Notes under the pieces: model-generated
Seen by the model: the letters and a program-made list of their open reading frames with translations, nothing else
What the model was told of the DNA's origin: nothing
Databases searched by the model: none
Position numbers and translations under genes: made by a program
From: Polyangiaceae bacterium
GTDB taxonomy: Bacteria; Myxococcota_A; Polyangia; Polyangiales; Polyangiaceae
Length of the DNA: 64,000 nt
NCBI GenBank assembly: GCA_016712345.1
Contig: JADJRH010000011.1
Coordinates: 3,286,001-3,350,000 of the forward strand
Direction: 5' to 3'
Part shown: in pieces, positions 36,220-45,059 of the stretch
Position numbering within the stretch: the stretch's first letter is position 1
Layout of the letters: each line of letters starts with the position of its first letter

Positions 36220-36570
36220 TTAATAAATGTTGGACTCTTTCCAGGGCGAGATGGACACGTTTAAGCGCTCATCGACAACGATCGCGCGCCACTGAAGTAC
36301 TTGGGCGACCGACAGATCTGCAAACGGGCCCGCAAGCCAGGAGCGGATCTTGTTGTTGAGCGTGGCACGCACTCGGGCGCACTCCACCGGCTCTTCATCC
36401 ACGTGCTCGGGCGGCAGTGAGTACAGCGACAACAGGTGCTTGAACTCGTCGAAGTAGTCTTGGTGCTCCAGCAGGGCGATGTAGAGCGCCCGAAGTTGGG
36501 CGTGCGGGTCGTGTGCAATTGGCAAAGACGAAGAAACGGGAGCGGCCATCGTGCTGGGGGAGAAATTCAT
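36220..36570 (-). CDS. Small acidic protein, candidate precursor peptide
   Basis: 116 aa preceded by a strong Shine-Dalgarno (GGAGGTG, 36573-36579 on the minus strand). The first half is Ala/Ser/Pro-rich; the middle is acidic and amphipathic (LLEHQDYFDEFKHLL); it ends with a polar tail (SISPWKESNIY). One Cys, no signal peptide, no known domain. It lies just upstream of the isoprenoid-synthase-like and S8 protease genes on the same strand. I infer a leader-type precursor, or a small helper protein, but no homologue is recognised. Confidence 0.65.
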   Translation of the reverse strand: MNFSPSTMAAPVSSSLPIAHDPHAQLRALYIALLEHQDYFDEFKHLLSLYSLPPEHVDEEPVECARVRATLNNKIRSWLAGPFADLSVAQVLQWRAIVVDERLNVSISPWKESNIY

Positions 36571-36585
36571 GACACCTCCAAGACC

Positions 36586-36627
36586 TCGACCCTTTCGGGT
36601 CGACCACCAGCCGGTGAAACGGGCTGG
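36586..36627 (-). promoter_or_regulatory. Two hairpins in the leader of the small-protein gene
   Basis: TCGACCC-tttc-GGGTCGA (36586-36603) and CCAGCC...GGCTGG (36607-36627) lie just upstream of the Shine-Dalgarno of the 36570 start. They may form a leader structure. Of the remaining gap up to 36969, only the palindrome at 36781-36809 stands out. Confidence 0.4.
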
Positions 36628-36780
36628 GCAAGAGGGGACAAAGCAGGGCCCGGGCCAACGTCAACCCGCACACCAACTACCGGAAATGAATGAGAACCGT
36701 GATTGAGGGTTGGGGTCGGGGTACCCGAAAACGACCACTGGGCGCCCGAAATCGACCGTTCACGAGGGAGCGCAAACGTG

Positions 36781-36809
36781 CGCGTGGAATACTCACGAGT
36801 ATTCACGCG
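36781..36809. promoter_or_regulatory. Long imperfect palindrome, possible operator
   Basis: CGCGT-g-GAATACT-cacg-AGTATTC-ACGCG: twelve paired bases with one bulged G. No T run follows on either strand, so it is more like an operator or RNA structure than a terminator. It lies 211 nt upstream of the 36570 start and 160 nt after the DUF4178 gene's stop. Confidence 0.5.
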
Positions 36810-36969
36810 ACGGTGGTTGCTCGGGGAACATGCGCGAGAGCTTGCGTGAGTTGCAGGCGCTTAAAGCGAGGCGCCTTGACGTGGGCGACGGGGTTTTGAG
36901 ACGGAAGCGCCAAAGGCAAACGCATCTCACCGTGCCCGCGAGGTATGAACGATTTGTCACGCGGACGAG

Positions 36970-38481
36970 TTATTTGCCGCCGCCGAATGACGGGCCGCCG
37001 AACGATGGTCCGCCGATGCTGCCACCGCCGCCGCTTCCAACGCCGCAGAAACCAAGCGCGATCACAAGAACGACCAGAATGATCACAACGAAAATGATGG
37101 TGCCGCACGATGCGCCTTGAGGCGCGTCGGACCCCGAGCCTCCGAAGGAAGGCATGCGCGGAGGCCCTGCATTTTGCGGCAAAGCAAACGACTTTGAGAT
37201 CTCGCCCCAACTCATGGGCTCGCAGAACGACACAGTGACCTCGGTGGGAGCAGTCTCGACGCTGACGATGCCGCCGGGGCCTGAGTACTCAACGGCGCGC
37301 ACTTGTTCGCCGACTTCAACGCGCCAGTAAAGCTCACCCACAACTTGCTCAACTTCAGCGAAGTTTGCCTGTTTTTGGTGGTACGTGCGGCCGCGAAATC
37401 GAACGCTGCCGCCGAGCTGTTGCACGTCGCCGGGTGCAATTGGCGTGATGTACTTCCAGCTGCCGTCCTCCTCCATGAGCCACAGGTACCCAACGCGTGG
37501 ACCGGCATAGATGAGGTACTCGCGCCATCGGTAGCGCTCGCCGTCGACGGTGCAGCCTCGAACAAGAAACGCGATGCAGATGACGCGATTGCCTCGGAGG
37601 TACCCTTCTTGGCCAAGCGGGATCACCGGCTGCACATTGAGGCGAGGAGCGGGTCGCAACGCTTGAAGCGCGCCGCTCTTGAAGTCGCTCGCCATGCCGC
37701 AATAGCGGCACACGATTCGCTCGGCGGTTTCGGGAGCGACCAGCGGGAGGTTTCCGCCGCAGCTCGGGCACGACACCGATTGCACTTTTGCCTGCGCGGC
37801 TTCAATGGGCGCGCCGGAGTCAAGTTGCATGACGGCGGGATCGATTTGCCTGCCGAGATAGAGCTTTGGAGGGATCGCTTGGCCGTCGCCGTAGTCGATG
37901 GTGCCGAACGCGCCGTTGGGGCCGGCGATGTCGGCGAACGGTGTGGCGACGCCGGGCGCGGCCACGAAGGGCAGTTCACCTTCGGCTGAAACGACGCGGC
38001 GTCGGCCTGTTTCGGCAACGCTCCAGGTGCCGTGGGGCCCGAGATTGACCGAGCCGCCGGGACGGAGCGCGCTGAGAGGAGGCAAGCCGCCGGGAGGCAA
38101 AGGCGCTTCGGTGGTTGCGTACCAGCGGCCCTGCGCGGATGCGACCCACGACCAACGGCCGCTCTGGGGAAACGTGATGAAAAACTCTTGCCACGGCGCG
38201 CCGGGCGCTCCAGCTCGATCGAGCTGAACGCGGCCGTCGACCATGAACGGTTCGTTGCCCCACCGACCTGTTGTTTCGAGCGTGAGCGGCGACGGAATGT
38301 CGACGAGATCCGCCACGCGGCCCACCGCGGCCAGGTTTCGGTCGGAGCGGACCACAACGAACTTGCAGTGTTTGCAAACCTGCGCGGCCGCACCTGCGAA
38401 ACGGAACGTCATTGGCGCTCCGCACGACGGGCATGCTGCTTGGCGATCGAAGGGCGAGCGTTGGCTCACGCGCGGCATCAT
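36970..38481 (-). CDS. DUF4178 protein with two zinc ribbons and a C-terminal membrane anchor
   Basis: 503 aa. An N-terminal zinc ribbon (CPSC...CKHC, about residues 17-39) and a second ribbon (CPSC...CRYC, about 235-262) each precede a DUF4178-type beta-rich module. Typical W-x-EY/F segments occur in each (WQEFFI, WREYLIY, ELYWRV). A C-terminal hydrophobic helix (about 466-483) and a GGPSFGG tail end the protein. DUF4178 genes are often found beside membrane aminopropyltransferases, as here: the divergent gene at 38541 is one. The role is unknown, perhaps in the membrane complex of that system. Divergent promoters fall in 38482-38540. Confidence 0.85.
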   Translation of the reverse strand: MMPRVSQRSPFDRQAACPSCGAPMTFRFAGAAAQVCKHCKFVVVRSDRNLAAVGRVADLVDIPSPLTLETTGRWGNEPFMVDGRVQLDRAGAPGAPWQEFFITFPQSGRWSWVASAQGRWYATTEAPLPPGGLPPLSALRPGGSVNLGPHGTWSVAETGRRRVVSAEGELPFVAAPGVATPFADIAGPNGAFGTIDYGDGQAIPPKLYLGRQIDPAVMQLDSGAPIEAAQAKVQSVSCPSCGGNLPLVAPETAERIVCRYCGMASDFKSGALQALRPAPRLNVQPVIPLGQEGYLRGNRVICIAFLVRGCTVDGERYRWREYLIYAGPRVGYLWLMEEDGSWKYITPIAPGDVQQLGGSVRFRGRTYHQKQANFAEVEQVVGELYWRVEVGEQVRAVEYSGPGGIVSVETAPTEVTVSFCEPMSWGEISKSFALPQNAGPPRMPSFGGSGSDAPQGASCGTIIFVVIILVVLVIALGFCGVGSGGGGSIGGPSFGGPSFGGGK

Positions 38482-38540
38482 AGCGTCCCTGGGGATTTGC
38501 GCCGCGCATTTTCGATTCGAGGGCGCGATGGTAGAGCGCG

Positions 38541-40076
38541 ATGCCGATGACGAAACAACGACGCTTCGTGGAGCCCGCTCTGCTGGGCTCGGTGTTCGTC
38601 ATTGCAACGAGCGGCCTTGTGTACGAACTCGTGAGCGGCACGCTGGCGAGTTATGTGCTGGGCGACAGCGTCACGCAGTTCAGCCTGGTGATCGGCCTCT
38701 ACCTCTTTGCGATGGGCCTCGGCTCGTATTTGTCGCAGTTTTTGGAGGGGCGGCTCATCGATCGATTTGTGGAGATCGAGCTGGGCGTGGCGCTCGTGGG
38801 CGGCTTGTCGGCGCCGCTCCTGTTTCGAACGTACGCGGTTCAAGGAGCGTTTCGGCCGCTGCTTTACGGCTTGGTGGTGATCACCGGAACGCTTGTGGGC
38901 CTTGAAATTCCGCTGCTTCTGCGGCTCCTCAAGTTTTCGCTCGACATGAAAGAGCTTGTCGCTCGGGTGCTCGGCCTCGATTACGTGGGCGCGCTCGTTG
39001 CCTCGCTGCTTTTTCCAACGCTGCTTCTGCCCCATTTGGGCATTCATCAAACGAGCCTCTTGTTCGGCTTTCTCAACGCGGCGGTGGCATTCGCCACAAC
39101 GTTTCTTTTTCCGATCGAGCGCGAGCGTTTGGTGCGGCTGCGCGTTGAATGCGTACTCGTTTTGATGCTGCTGGGAAGCGGCTTTTTCGTTGTGACCCGC
39201 TTTGTCGATCGCTTTGAGGCTCAATATTTCGGCGCGCCGATTGTGTACTCCATGCAGTCGCCGTATCAGCGCGTCGTTGTCACGCAGTCGCCGCGCCAAA
39301 CGCGCCTTTTTCTCAACGGGCAGCTGCAATTTTCGTCGGATGACGAATACCGGTATCACGAGGTGCTTGTGCATCCCGCGGTGGCGGCGCTCGGTCGAGA
39401 GCCGCGCCGGGCGCTTGTGCTCGGCGGCGGCGACGGCCTCGCGGTTCGCGAGTTGCTGCGGTACCCGTCGATTGAGCACATCGACCTTGTCGACCTCGAT
39501 CCGGCGGTGACGGACACGTTTCGCTCATTGCCGCTGGCGAAGGCGCTCAACCTCGGCTCGCTCGACGATCCGCGCGTCACTGTTCGCAACATGGACGCGT
39601 ACAAGTTTCTCGAAGAGCCGGGTACCGCCGTGGATCTCGCGCTTGTCGATTTTCCCGACCCGGGCAACTACGCGGTGGGCAAGTTGTACACCGACACGTT
39701 TTATCGACTGCTGCGGGAGCGCGTCGGCGTGCGCGGTGTGGTTGTTGTTCAAGCGACAAGTCCGCAATACGCGCGTGAATCGTATTGGTGCGTTGTCACA
39801 ACCATGGAGGCCGCGGGCTTCGTCACCGCGCCGTTTCATGCGTATGTGCCGAGCTTTGGGGAGTGGGGATTTATTCTCGCGGGCGCTGAAGGGACAGCCC
39901 CGCCGACGGCGCTTCGCATCGATCCTTCACAACTAAAGTATCTCGATGCGGCGGTGCTCCCGTCGCTGTTTTCGTTTCCGCGCGACCTCGGCCGCGTGGA
40001 GGCTCCGGTAAACCGGCTCAACGACCAGGCGCTCGTCGCGACGTACACACGCGAATGGGCGGTGTGGACGCGCTAA
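38541..40076 (+). CDS. Membrane-embedded spermidine synthase-like aminopropyltransferase
   Basis: 511 aa. Residues about 15-225 contain seven hydrophobic helices. The C-terminal half has the spermidine-synthase fold: LQFSSDDEYRYHEVLVHP (substrate-binding region), GGGDGLAVREL (SAM-derivative site) and DFPDP (catalytic region). The enzyme would transfer an aminopropyl group from decarboxylated S-adenosylmethionine to an amine acceptor, at the membrane. The polyamine or acceptor is unknown. It is followed by the flavin oxidase gene 1 nt downstream, so the two are cotranscribed, and it is divergent from the DUF4178 gene. Confidence 0.9.
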   Translation: MPMTKQRRFVEPALLGSVFVIATSGLVYELVSGTLASYVLGDSVTQFSLVIGLYLFAMGLGSYLSQFLEGRLIDRFVEIELGVALVGGLSAPLLFRTYAVQGAFRPLLYGLVVITGTLVGLEIPLLLRLLKFSLDMKELVARVLGLDYVGALVASLLFPTLLLPHLGIHQTSLLFGFLNAAVAFATTFLFPIERERLVRLRVECVLVLMLLGSGFFVVTRFVDRFEAQYFGAPIVYSMQSPYQRVVVTQSPRQTRLFLNGQLQFSSDDEYRYHEVLVHPAVAALGREPRRALVLGGGDGLAVRELLRYPSIEHIDLVDLDPAVTDTFRSLPLAKALNLGSLDDPRVTVRNMDAYKFLEEPGTAVDLALVDFPDPGNYAVGKLYTDTFYRLLRERVGVRGVVVVQATSPQYARESYWCVVTTMEAAGFVTAPFHAYVPSFGEWGFILAGAEGTAPPTALRIDPSQLKYLDAAVLPSLFSFPRDLGRVEAPVNRLNDQALVATYTREWAVWTR

Positions 40077-40077
40077 C

Positions 40078-41727
40078 GTGCAGCGCCGCGCCTTTCTTTC
40101 CGCGGTGGCGGGTGGCTGGGTGGCAAGCTCGGTGCTGCCCGATCGCAGGCCTGTTCACGGCCGAATCATGGGCGCATCGCACTCGGTCGGGCACGCGCTT
40201 CGAGGCAACGACGCGCGGCCCGCCGCGCTGAACCCCGCGGACATCGACGCCGCTCTGCCGGGGCGCGAGATCGCGGCGCCCGCGCCGTTTCCCGATCGCA
40301 CCGACGTGCTCATTGTCGGCGGCGGCGCGAGCGGTTTGTCGGCGGCGTGGAGGCTTGCCGCGCTCGGCGTTGAAAGTGTTGTGTGCGAGCTTGAACCGTT
40401 TGTCGGCGGAACAAGCACGTATGGCACCGCCGGAGCGAGCGCTCACCCGTGGGGCGCGCACTATCTCGCGGCGCCCAATCCCGAGGCGCGCGCCGCGCTT
40501 CGACTGCTTCGCGAAATGGGCGTTGTCACCGGCTGGGATGCCGCGGGTCGCCCCATGTTCGACGGCCGCCACTTGTGTCACGCGCCGGAGGAACGCCTGT
40601 TTTACGCCGGGGAATGGTGGCAAGGCCTCGTTCCAGTCGATGCGCTCACCGCCGACGAGCGCGAAGAAATGCGCCGCTTTCGGTCGATCGCCGACGAGTG
40701 GACAACGCGCATCGGATCCGACGGGCGGCCGGCATTTGACATTCCGGTGCGGCTTTCGTCGAAAGACCCCGACGTGCTCGCGCTCGATCGCCGGAGCTTT
40801 GCCGAGTGGCTCACGGCCAATCGTTTCACGTCGCCGTTTGTTCGCTGGTACGTGCGTTACGCGGTTCTCGACGACTACGGCGGTGAGCCCGAAACCATCT
40901 CGGCGTGGGCGGGCCTGCACTATTTCGCGGCGCGCAAACTCAAGTCGCAGGAGCTTTTGGGCTCGCACTTTTTGGTGTGGCCTGAAGGCAATGGGCGCCT
41001 TATTCGCGAATTGTGCGAGCGCTCGCAGGCCAATGTGTACACCAACGCGCTAGTGACCTCGCTCACAGAAGAGCGCGGCTCGGTGCGCGCGACGGTGCTC
41101 AATGCGTACACAGGCGAGCGCAGAACAATCGAAGCGCGCGCGGCGGTTCTTGCGATCCCGGCGTTTGTCGCTTCAAAGATCACGCGGATCGGCGGCGCGC
41201 CGTGGCCGAAGCGAACCGCGTCGCCGTGGGTTGTGGCCAACCTTCACACCGGCTGGCCGGCAAACCCCGACCTGCCGTGGGACTCGGTGTTGTTTGATGC
41301 AAAAGGCCTGGGCTACGTGCACGCCCAACATCAGCAAACGGTGGTGACCGAGCAGCCCGTGGTGACGTATTACCGAGCATACGGAGATGCCGACGTTGCG
41401 GGTGCGCGCCAATCGCTTTTGGCAAAGCCGTGGATCGCGCTTGCCGAGGAGATCATCGCCGACCTGATGCCCGCGCACCCGCACATTCGCGATGAAGTGG
41501 AGCGGATGGACATCATGGTTTGGGGGCATGCGATGCCGCGGCCAGAACCGGGGTTTTTGGGGAGCGATCCGTTCGCAGGGTCTCCTTTGATCTCCGAGCG
41601 AATCGCTTGGGCGCATGTGGATCAAGCGGGCATCGCATTGTTTGAAGAGGCTCAAGATCGAGGCGTTCGCGCGGCCGAAGCGGTGGCTCCGTTGGTGGGC
41701 AAAGATCCGGGCGAAACCTGGCTGTGA
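40078..41727 (+). CDS. Tat-signal flavin amine oxidase-like protein
   Basis: 549 aa from a GTG one nucleotide after the previous stop. The N-terminus QRRAFLSAVAGGWVASS fits a twin-arginine signal (R-R-x-F-L), suggesting export of a folded flavoprotein. The FAD-binding dinucleotide motif VLIVGGGASGLSAAW lies near residues 77-91, followed by the acidic CELEP that binds ribose. The rest fits the amine oxidase/NAD(P)-binding Rossmann family. It is in one operon with the aminopropyltransferase, so an amine product or intermediate is a likely substrate; this is inference. After the stop codon TGCGCA occurs twice (41731, 41740). Confidence 0.87.
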   Translation: MQRRAFLSAVAGGWVASSVLPDRRPVHGRIMGASHSVGHALRGNDARPAALNPADIDAALPGREIAAPAPFPDRTDVLIVGGGASGLSAAWRLAALGVESVVCELEPFVGGTSTYGTAGASAHPWGAHYLAAPNPEARAALRLLREMGVVTGWDAAGRPMFDGRHLCHAPEERLFYAGEWWQGLVPVDALTADEREEMRRFRSIADEWTTRIGSDGRPAFDIPVRLSSKDPDVLALDRRSFAEWLTANRFTSPFVRWYVRYAVLDDYGGEPETISAWAGLHYFAARKLKSQELLGSHFLVWPEGNGRLIRELCERSQANVYTNALVTSLTEERGSVRATVLNAYTGERRTIEARAAVLAIPAFVASKITRIGGAPWPKRTASPWVVANLHTGWPANPDLPWDSVLFDAKGLGYVHAQHQQTVVTEQPVVTYYRAYGDADVAGARQSLLAKPWIALAEEIIADLMPAHPHIRDEVERMDIMVWGHAMPRPEPGFLGSDPFAGSPLISERIAWAHVDQAGIALFEEAQDRGVRAAEAVAPLVGKDPGETWL

Positions 41728-41730
41728 AGT

Positions 41731-41745
41731 TGCGCAACCTGCGCA
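41731..41745. promoter_or_regulatory. Second TGCGCA-acc-TGCGCA unit
   Basis: The same double palindrome found twice at 7674-7709 occurs here, 3 nt after the flavin oxidase stop. AAAGCCAATTG is also repeated nearby (about 41815 and 41843). Could be a regulator site for the gene at 41883, or a common repeat. Confidence 0.3.
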
Positions 41746-41882
41746 GGGTGGTTCACGCCCGCGCAACACAGATTGTGCAAAAGAACGCGGCCTCGCACGC
41801 GGCCCCACAAAAAAAAGCCAATTGAAACGAGGGCGCCACCCACAAAGCCAATTGGTACGCGTTTCGCGACTGGGCCTTTTTC

Positions 41883-43061
41883 ATGCGAGCGCGAACGGGA
41901 CTCACGATCGGCGCGGCCTTGATCGCGATCCTCTTGGCCGGCGCGTTTTGGGTTCGATCCAGGGCATTTGTTGAAAAGCCGCCGGGCGGCGCAAATACAT
42001 CGGGCCAAAGCGTACTCACGGGCGACCGCTTGGGCGCTGACAAACATGCGTACACTCCGCAGGGGCGCGCCGGTTTTCGTGAGCCCAAAGAGTACACATT
42101 TGCTCCGGCAGGCGGCGGGTCCAACACGCCGATCGACGTGGAAGCCGCGCGACGCGCCCGCGCCGAGTTCACGCTGGGTTCGTATCTCGATTGGGCGCAA
42201 TATCCGCCTCACAGCCGACCCGCGCGCGAGAGGCCGGACAGAATGATGCCCGTGCGGGGCAGGCGGCGATCGCTGCCGCTCGCAGGTTCGGAAGGGGGCA
42301 CCGACAGCGCCCGCGTGATCCTGTGGCAAAGCCGTTCGCATGTGGCCGGGGCCGAAAACGTGGGTTTTGCGATCGCCTGTGAACGCGACGGGGCTCCCCT
42401 GCCCTGCGCTGTTTCGTCGGCGGTTGCAACGCCTGAACTCGCAGGCGGTCCGCAGCCTTCGCCCGTCGTGTTTGTGCCCGATCCAAAGCATATCGGCGCT
42501 GCGTACACATTGGATTTCCACCCCGATGTGGAGGGATTTCATGCGTACACAGGGCCCATCGGTGTCACCGCGCTCGTGACCGCCGGCGCCGAAACTCAAA
42601 CCGCCTCGTTTGTGTTTGAGTACACATCCGATCCGCCGGCAACGTTCACGGGTCGCTTCACCGAGGCGATGAACCACGGATCACTTTCCATTTGCGCGGG
42701 CCTGCTCGTGCGTGAAACCGGCCGTTACCTGTTCGAAGCGCGCGTGGCCGATGCCGAAGGAACGCGCTTCGCGTTTGTGACAGCAGACGTGAATCTCGCA
42801 GCCGGACCGGGTGAAGCGTGTTTCGTTTTGTTTGGCAAATTGGTGCTCGACGAAAACGCGGCGGCGCCGTTCACGCTGCTCGACGTGGAAGGGTTTGTTC
42901 TGTTGGAGGAGGCATTTCCAGACAGGCACACGGTGCCGGCATTGCCCGGAAATGTGTACACAACGCACTTTTACGCGGACACTTCTTTCAGCTCGGATGA
43001 GTGGGAAAGCGCGGCAAAAACGCGCATGGCAGAAGGGCTTGCGCGCGCCGTGGGTGAGTGA
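41883..43061 (+). CDS. Exported protein of unknown function
   Basis: 392 aa. The N-terminus has a basic start and one hydrophobic helix (LTIGAALIAILLAGAFWV), an uncleaved anchor or signal. The middle and C-terminal parts are beta-strand-rich, with two or three Cys, and resemble Ig-like/fibronectin-like modules only vaguely. It is followed by a gene for a QG-repeat membrane protein, possibly in one unit. It is rich in VYT/YT segments coming from GTGTACAC-like DNA words. No family recognised. Confidence 0.6.
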   Translation: MRARTGLTIGAALIAILLAGAFWVRSRAFVEKPPGGANTSGQSVLTGDRLGADKHAYTPQGRAGFREPKEYTFAPAGGGSNTPIDVEAARRARAEFTLGSYLDWAQYPPHSRPARERPDRMMPVRGRRRSLPLAGSEGGTDSARVILWQSRSHVAGAENVGFAIACERDGAPLPCAVSSAVATPELAGGPQPSPVVFVPDPKHIGAAYTLDFHPDVEGFHAYTGPIGVTALVTAGAETQTASFVFEYTSDPPATFTGRFTEAMNHGSLSICAGLLVRETGRYLFEARVADAEGTRFAFVTADVNLAAGPGEACFVLFGKLVLDENAAAPFTLLDVEGFVLLEEAFPDRHTVPALPGNVYTTHFYADTSFSSDEWESAAKTRMAEGLARAVGE

Positions 43062-43153
43062 TCCGCGCGTTCTCCATGCTTCGGCCGCAAGCGGGAGCTG
43101 ACACCGGCGGAAGAGTTCGGATACCGTTTCCGTTCCGCAACGGAGATCGTCGA

Positions 43154-44038
43154 ATGAGCAACCAAGGACCGGGATGGCCCGGTGGTCCGCCAGGTTACGG
43201 ACCACCGGGAGGCGCACCGCAAGGGTGCGGACAAGCGCCGCAACAAGGCTACGGACAAGCACCGCAGCAAGGGTATGGGCAAGCTCCGCAACAGGGGTAT
43301 GACCCAGCGGCTCAACAGGGCTACGGACAAGCGCCGCAACAAGGCTACGGACAAGCGCCGCAACAGGGTTACGGTCAGGCGCCGCAGCAGCAGGGCTACG
43401 CCCAACCCGGAATGGATCCGTCGCAGCAGTACGGCGCGGCCATGGGCGGCCAAGCTCCCATGCAAGCGTACGGTCAGCAGGCCATGGCCGGTGCGGGTGG
43501 AGGCTCCGTACTCGGCATTCCGCTCCAACCCGGTGAGCGCGTTATTTACTTTTATAAGCCGAGTTACACGGGCGACAAAATCGCGTTCTGGATCATCGGC
43601 ATCCTCACGTTGATTGTGCTCATCGGCGTCATCTTCATTGTGCTTGCGCTCATTCACGACAGCCGCAATCCCAAGGCGCAAATCATCACGAACATGCGCG
43701 TGATCGAAGTGAGCGGCAAAGGTGTACCCACGTGGGTTGCGCTGGCCGACGCGGTGGATGTTGAACCCGAGCGCCAGCAGGTGCAGGGCGGCGGCGGTCT
43801 TGTCGGCGCGCTTGTGAGCGTGGCCGCAACCGCGATCGCCAACAGCATGGCCGACAAGAAATCCAAGATGGACCCGAAATACTGGGCCCGCGGCATCGGC
43901 GCGCACATCATGACGCGGTCGGGCCAGAAGTTTCACATTCACTCGCGCCAAGCCAACATCTTTGGCCCGTTCCTCGCGCGCTGCATTCTTGAACCGGGCG
44001 CCGCGCAGATGGCTCCCGCCGTTCCCGCCGATCCCTGA
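43154..44038 (+). CDS. QG-repeat protein with a membrane segment and PH-like domain
   Basis: 294 aa from ATG 43154, preceded by GGAG. Residues about 20-90 are low-complexity repeats of eight residues (QGYGQAPQ) with Met, Pro and Gln, like prion-like or condensate-forming segments. A hydrophobic helix (WIIGILTLIVLIGVIFIVLALI, about 150-172) follows. The C-terminal part (ITNMRVIEVSGKGVPTWVALADAVDVE) resembles a bacterial PH domain. Probably membrane bound with a floppy cytoplasmic N-terminus. It precedes a phosphatase and a kinase gene in the same direction and may serve the same signalling pathway. An earlier start at 43058 is not supported. Confidence 0.7.
   Translation: MSNQGPGWPGGPPGYGPPGGAPQGCGQAPQQGYGQAPQQGYGQAPQQGYDPAAQQGYGQAPQQGYGQAPQQGYGQAPQQQGYAQPGMDPSQQYGAAMGGQAPMQAYGQQAMAGAGGGSVLGIPLQPGERVIYFYKPSYTGDKIAFWIIGILTLIVLIGVIFIVLALIHDSRNPKAQIITNMRVIEVSGKGVPTWVALADAVDVEPERQQVQGGGGLVGALVSVAATAIANSMADKKSKMDPKYWARGIGAHIMTRSGQKFHIHSRQANIFGPFLARCILEPGAAQMAPAVPADP
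43224..43400 (+). repeat. 24-bp tandem repeats coding the QGYGQAPQ units
   Basis: Seven or so units of 24 nt, variants of CAAGCGCCGCAACAAGGCTA, encode the eight-residue repeats. Some units are nearly identical in DNA, implying recent slippage. Confidence 0.8.
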
Positions 44039-44173
44039 TCCAAATCGCACCTACCCGGCGCGCAGCCGTTTAGCCAAACGCTTCTGCGAGGCCCGGATCC
44101 TGTCTTCTTTTTTTCTGAGCCTGCTCTGTCATAACCCTTGCGCGAAGGCGTGGGTCTGAGTCTACTTGGCCCC

Positions 44174-44977
44174 ATGCGATCCCGGTTCGCAGGCCTGACC
44201 GACACCGGTCTACTGCGAGAGCACAACGAGGACAGTTTACTTATTTTGCCGGAGTACCGCGTGTGCGCCGTGGCCGATGGAATGGGTGGCCATCGCTCCG
44301 GTGACGTGGCGAGCCAGCTCGCTGTTTCAACGCTCTCCGACTTTTTTTCGATCACCGTGGGTCGCGACGCGACGTGGCCATTCCCGGTCGATCCCAATCT
44401 CACAGAAGAAGAAAACTATCTCGTCACCGGGCTCCGGCTCGCAAACCGCCGCATTTTTGATCGCTCGCTTCGCGCCGTGGCCGACTTTGGAATGGGCACC
44501 ACGATCGTCGGCGCCATGTTCAACAAAACGGCCGAGAAGGTCACCGTGGGACACGTCGGCGACAGTCGTTGCTACCGCGTTCGCAGCGGCGACATCTTGC
44601 AGCTCACACGCGATCACTCGCTCATCAGCGACGCGGCTCACATGGCGCCGTGGATGACGGAAGAAGAAATTCGTCAGCTCCCGCCCAACGTGATCACGCG
44701 CGCCCTCGGCATTCGCGAAGAAGTGCTTGTCGACATTCTCACCGATGAAACGCGCGAAGGGGATGTGTACCTTCTCTGCTCCGACGGGCTCTCGGGCATG
44801 ATCTCCGACGAAGAGATCCTCGAAATTCTCTCGAGAATGGCCTCGCTCGACGACGGCTGCCGAGAACTCATCGCGCGCGCCAACCTGGCCGGCGGCGCCG
44901 ACAACATCACCGCGGTGCTGGCTCGCGTAGAAGCCGATCCCACCATCGAAGAAGAAAGCACCGTCGAGTCCAAGTAG
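44174..44977 (+). CDS. PP2C-family Ser/Thr protein phosphatase
   Basis: 267 aa from ATG 44174. It has the complete PP2C motif set: TDTGLLREHNED (start), VADGMGGHRSGD (metal Asp), MGTT, VGDSRCY, CSDGLSGMI and GGADNITAV. It dephosphorylates Ser/Thr with two Mn/Mg ions. The Ser/Thr kinase gene follows 82 nt downstream in the same direction, a frequent pairing in bacterial signalling. No membrane segment. A 12-residue longer start at 44138 exists but is not needed. Confidence 0.94.
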   Translation: MRSRFAGLTDTGLLREHNEDSLLILPEYRVCAVADGMGGHRSGDVASQLAVSTLSDFFSITVGRDATWPFPVDPNLTEEENYLVTGLRLANRRIFDRSLRAVADFGMGTTIVGAMFNKTAEKVTVGHVGDSRCYRVRSGDILQLTRDHSLISDAAHMAPWMTEEEIRQLPPNVITRALGIREEVLVDILTDETREGDVYLLCSDGLSGMISDEEILEILSRMASLDDGCRELIARANLAGGADNITAVLARVEADPTIEEESTVESK

Positions 44978-45059
44978 AAGCGCAGCAAGCCGCCAAACCT
45001 GACAGACAAGGCTTTCTTCTGTTCTGCTCTTCGCCCAATTGCCGTATTCTTCCGCTCGC

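Noticed and set aside
36567..36806. 79-codon minus-strand ORF upstream of the small-protein gene
   Set aside because: It overlaps the small-protein start in another frame, has no ribosome site and spans the palindrome and hairpins.
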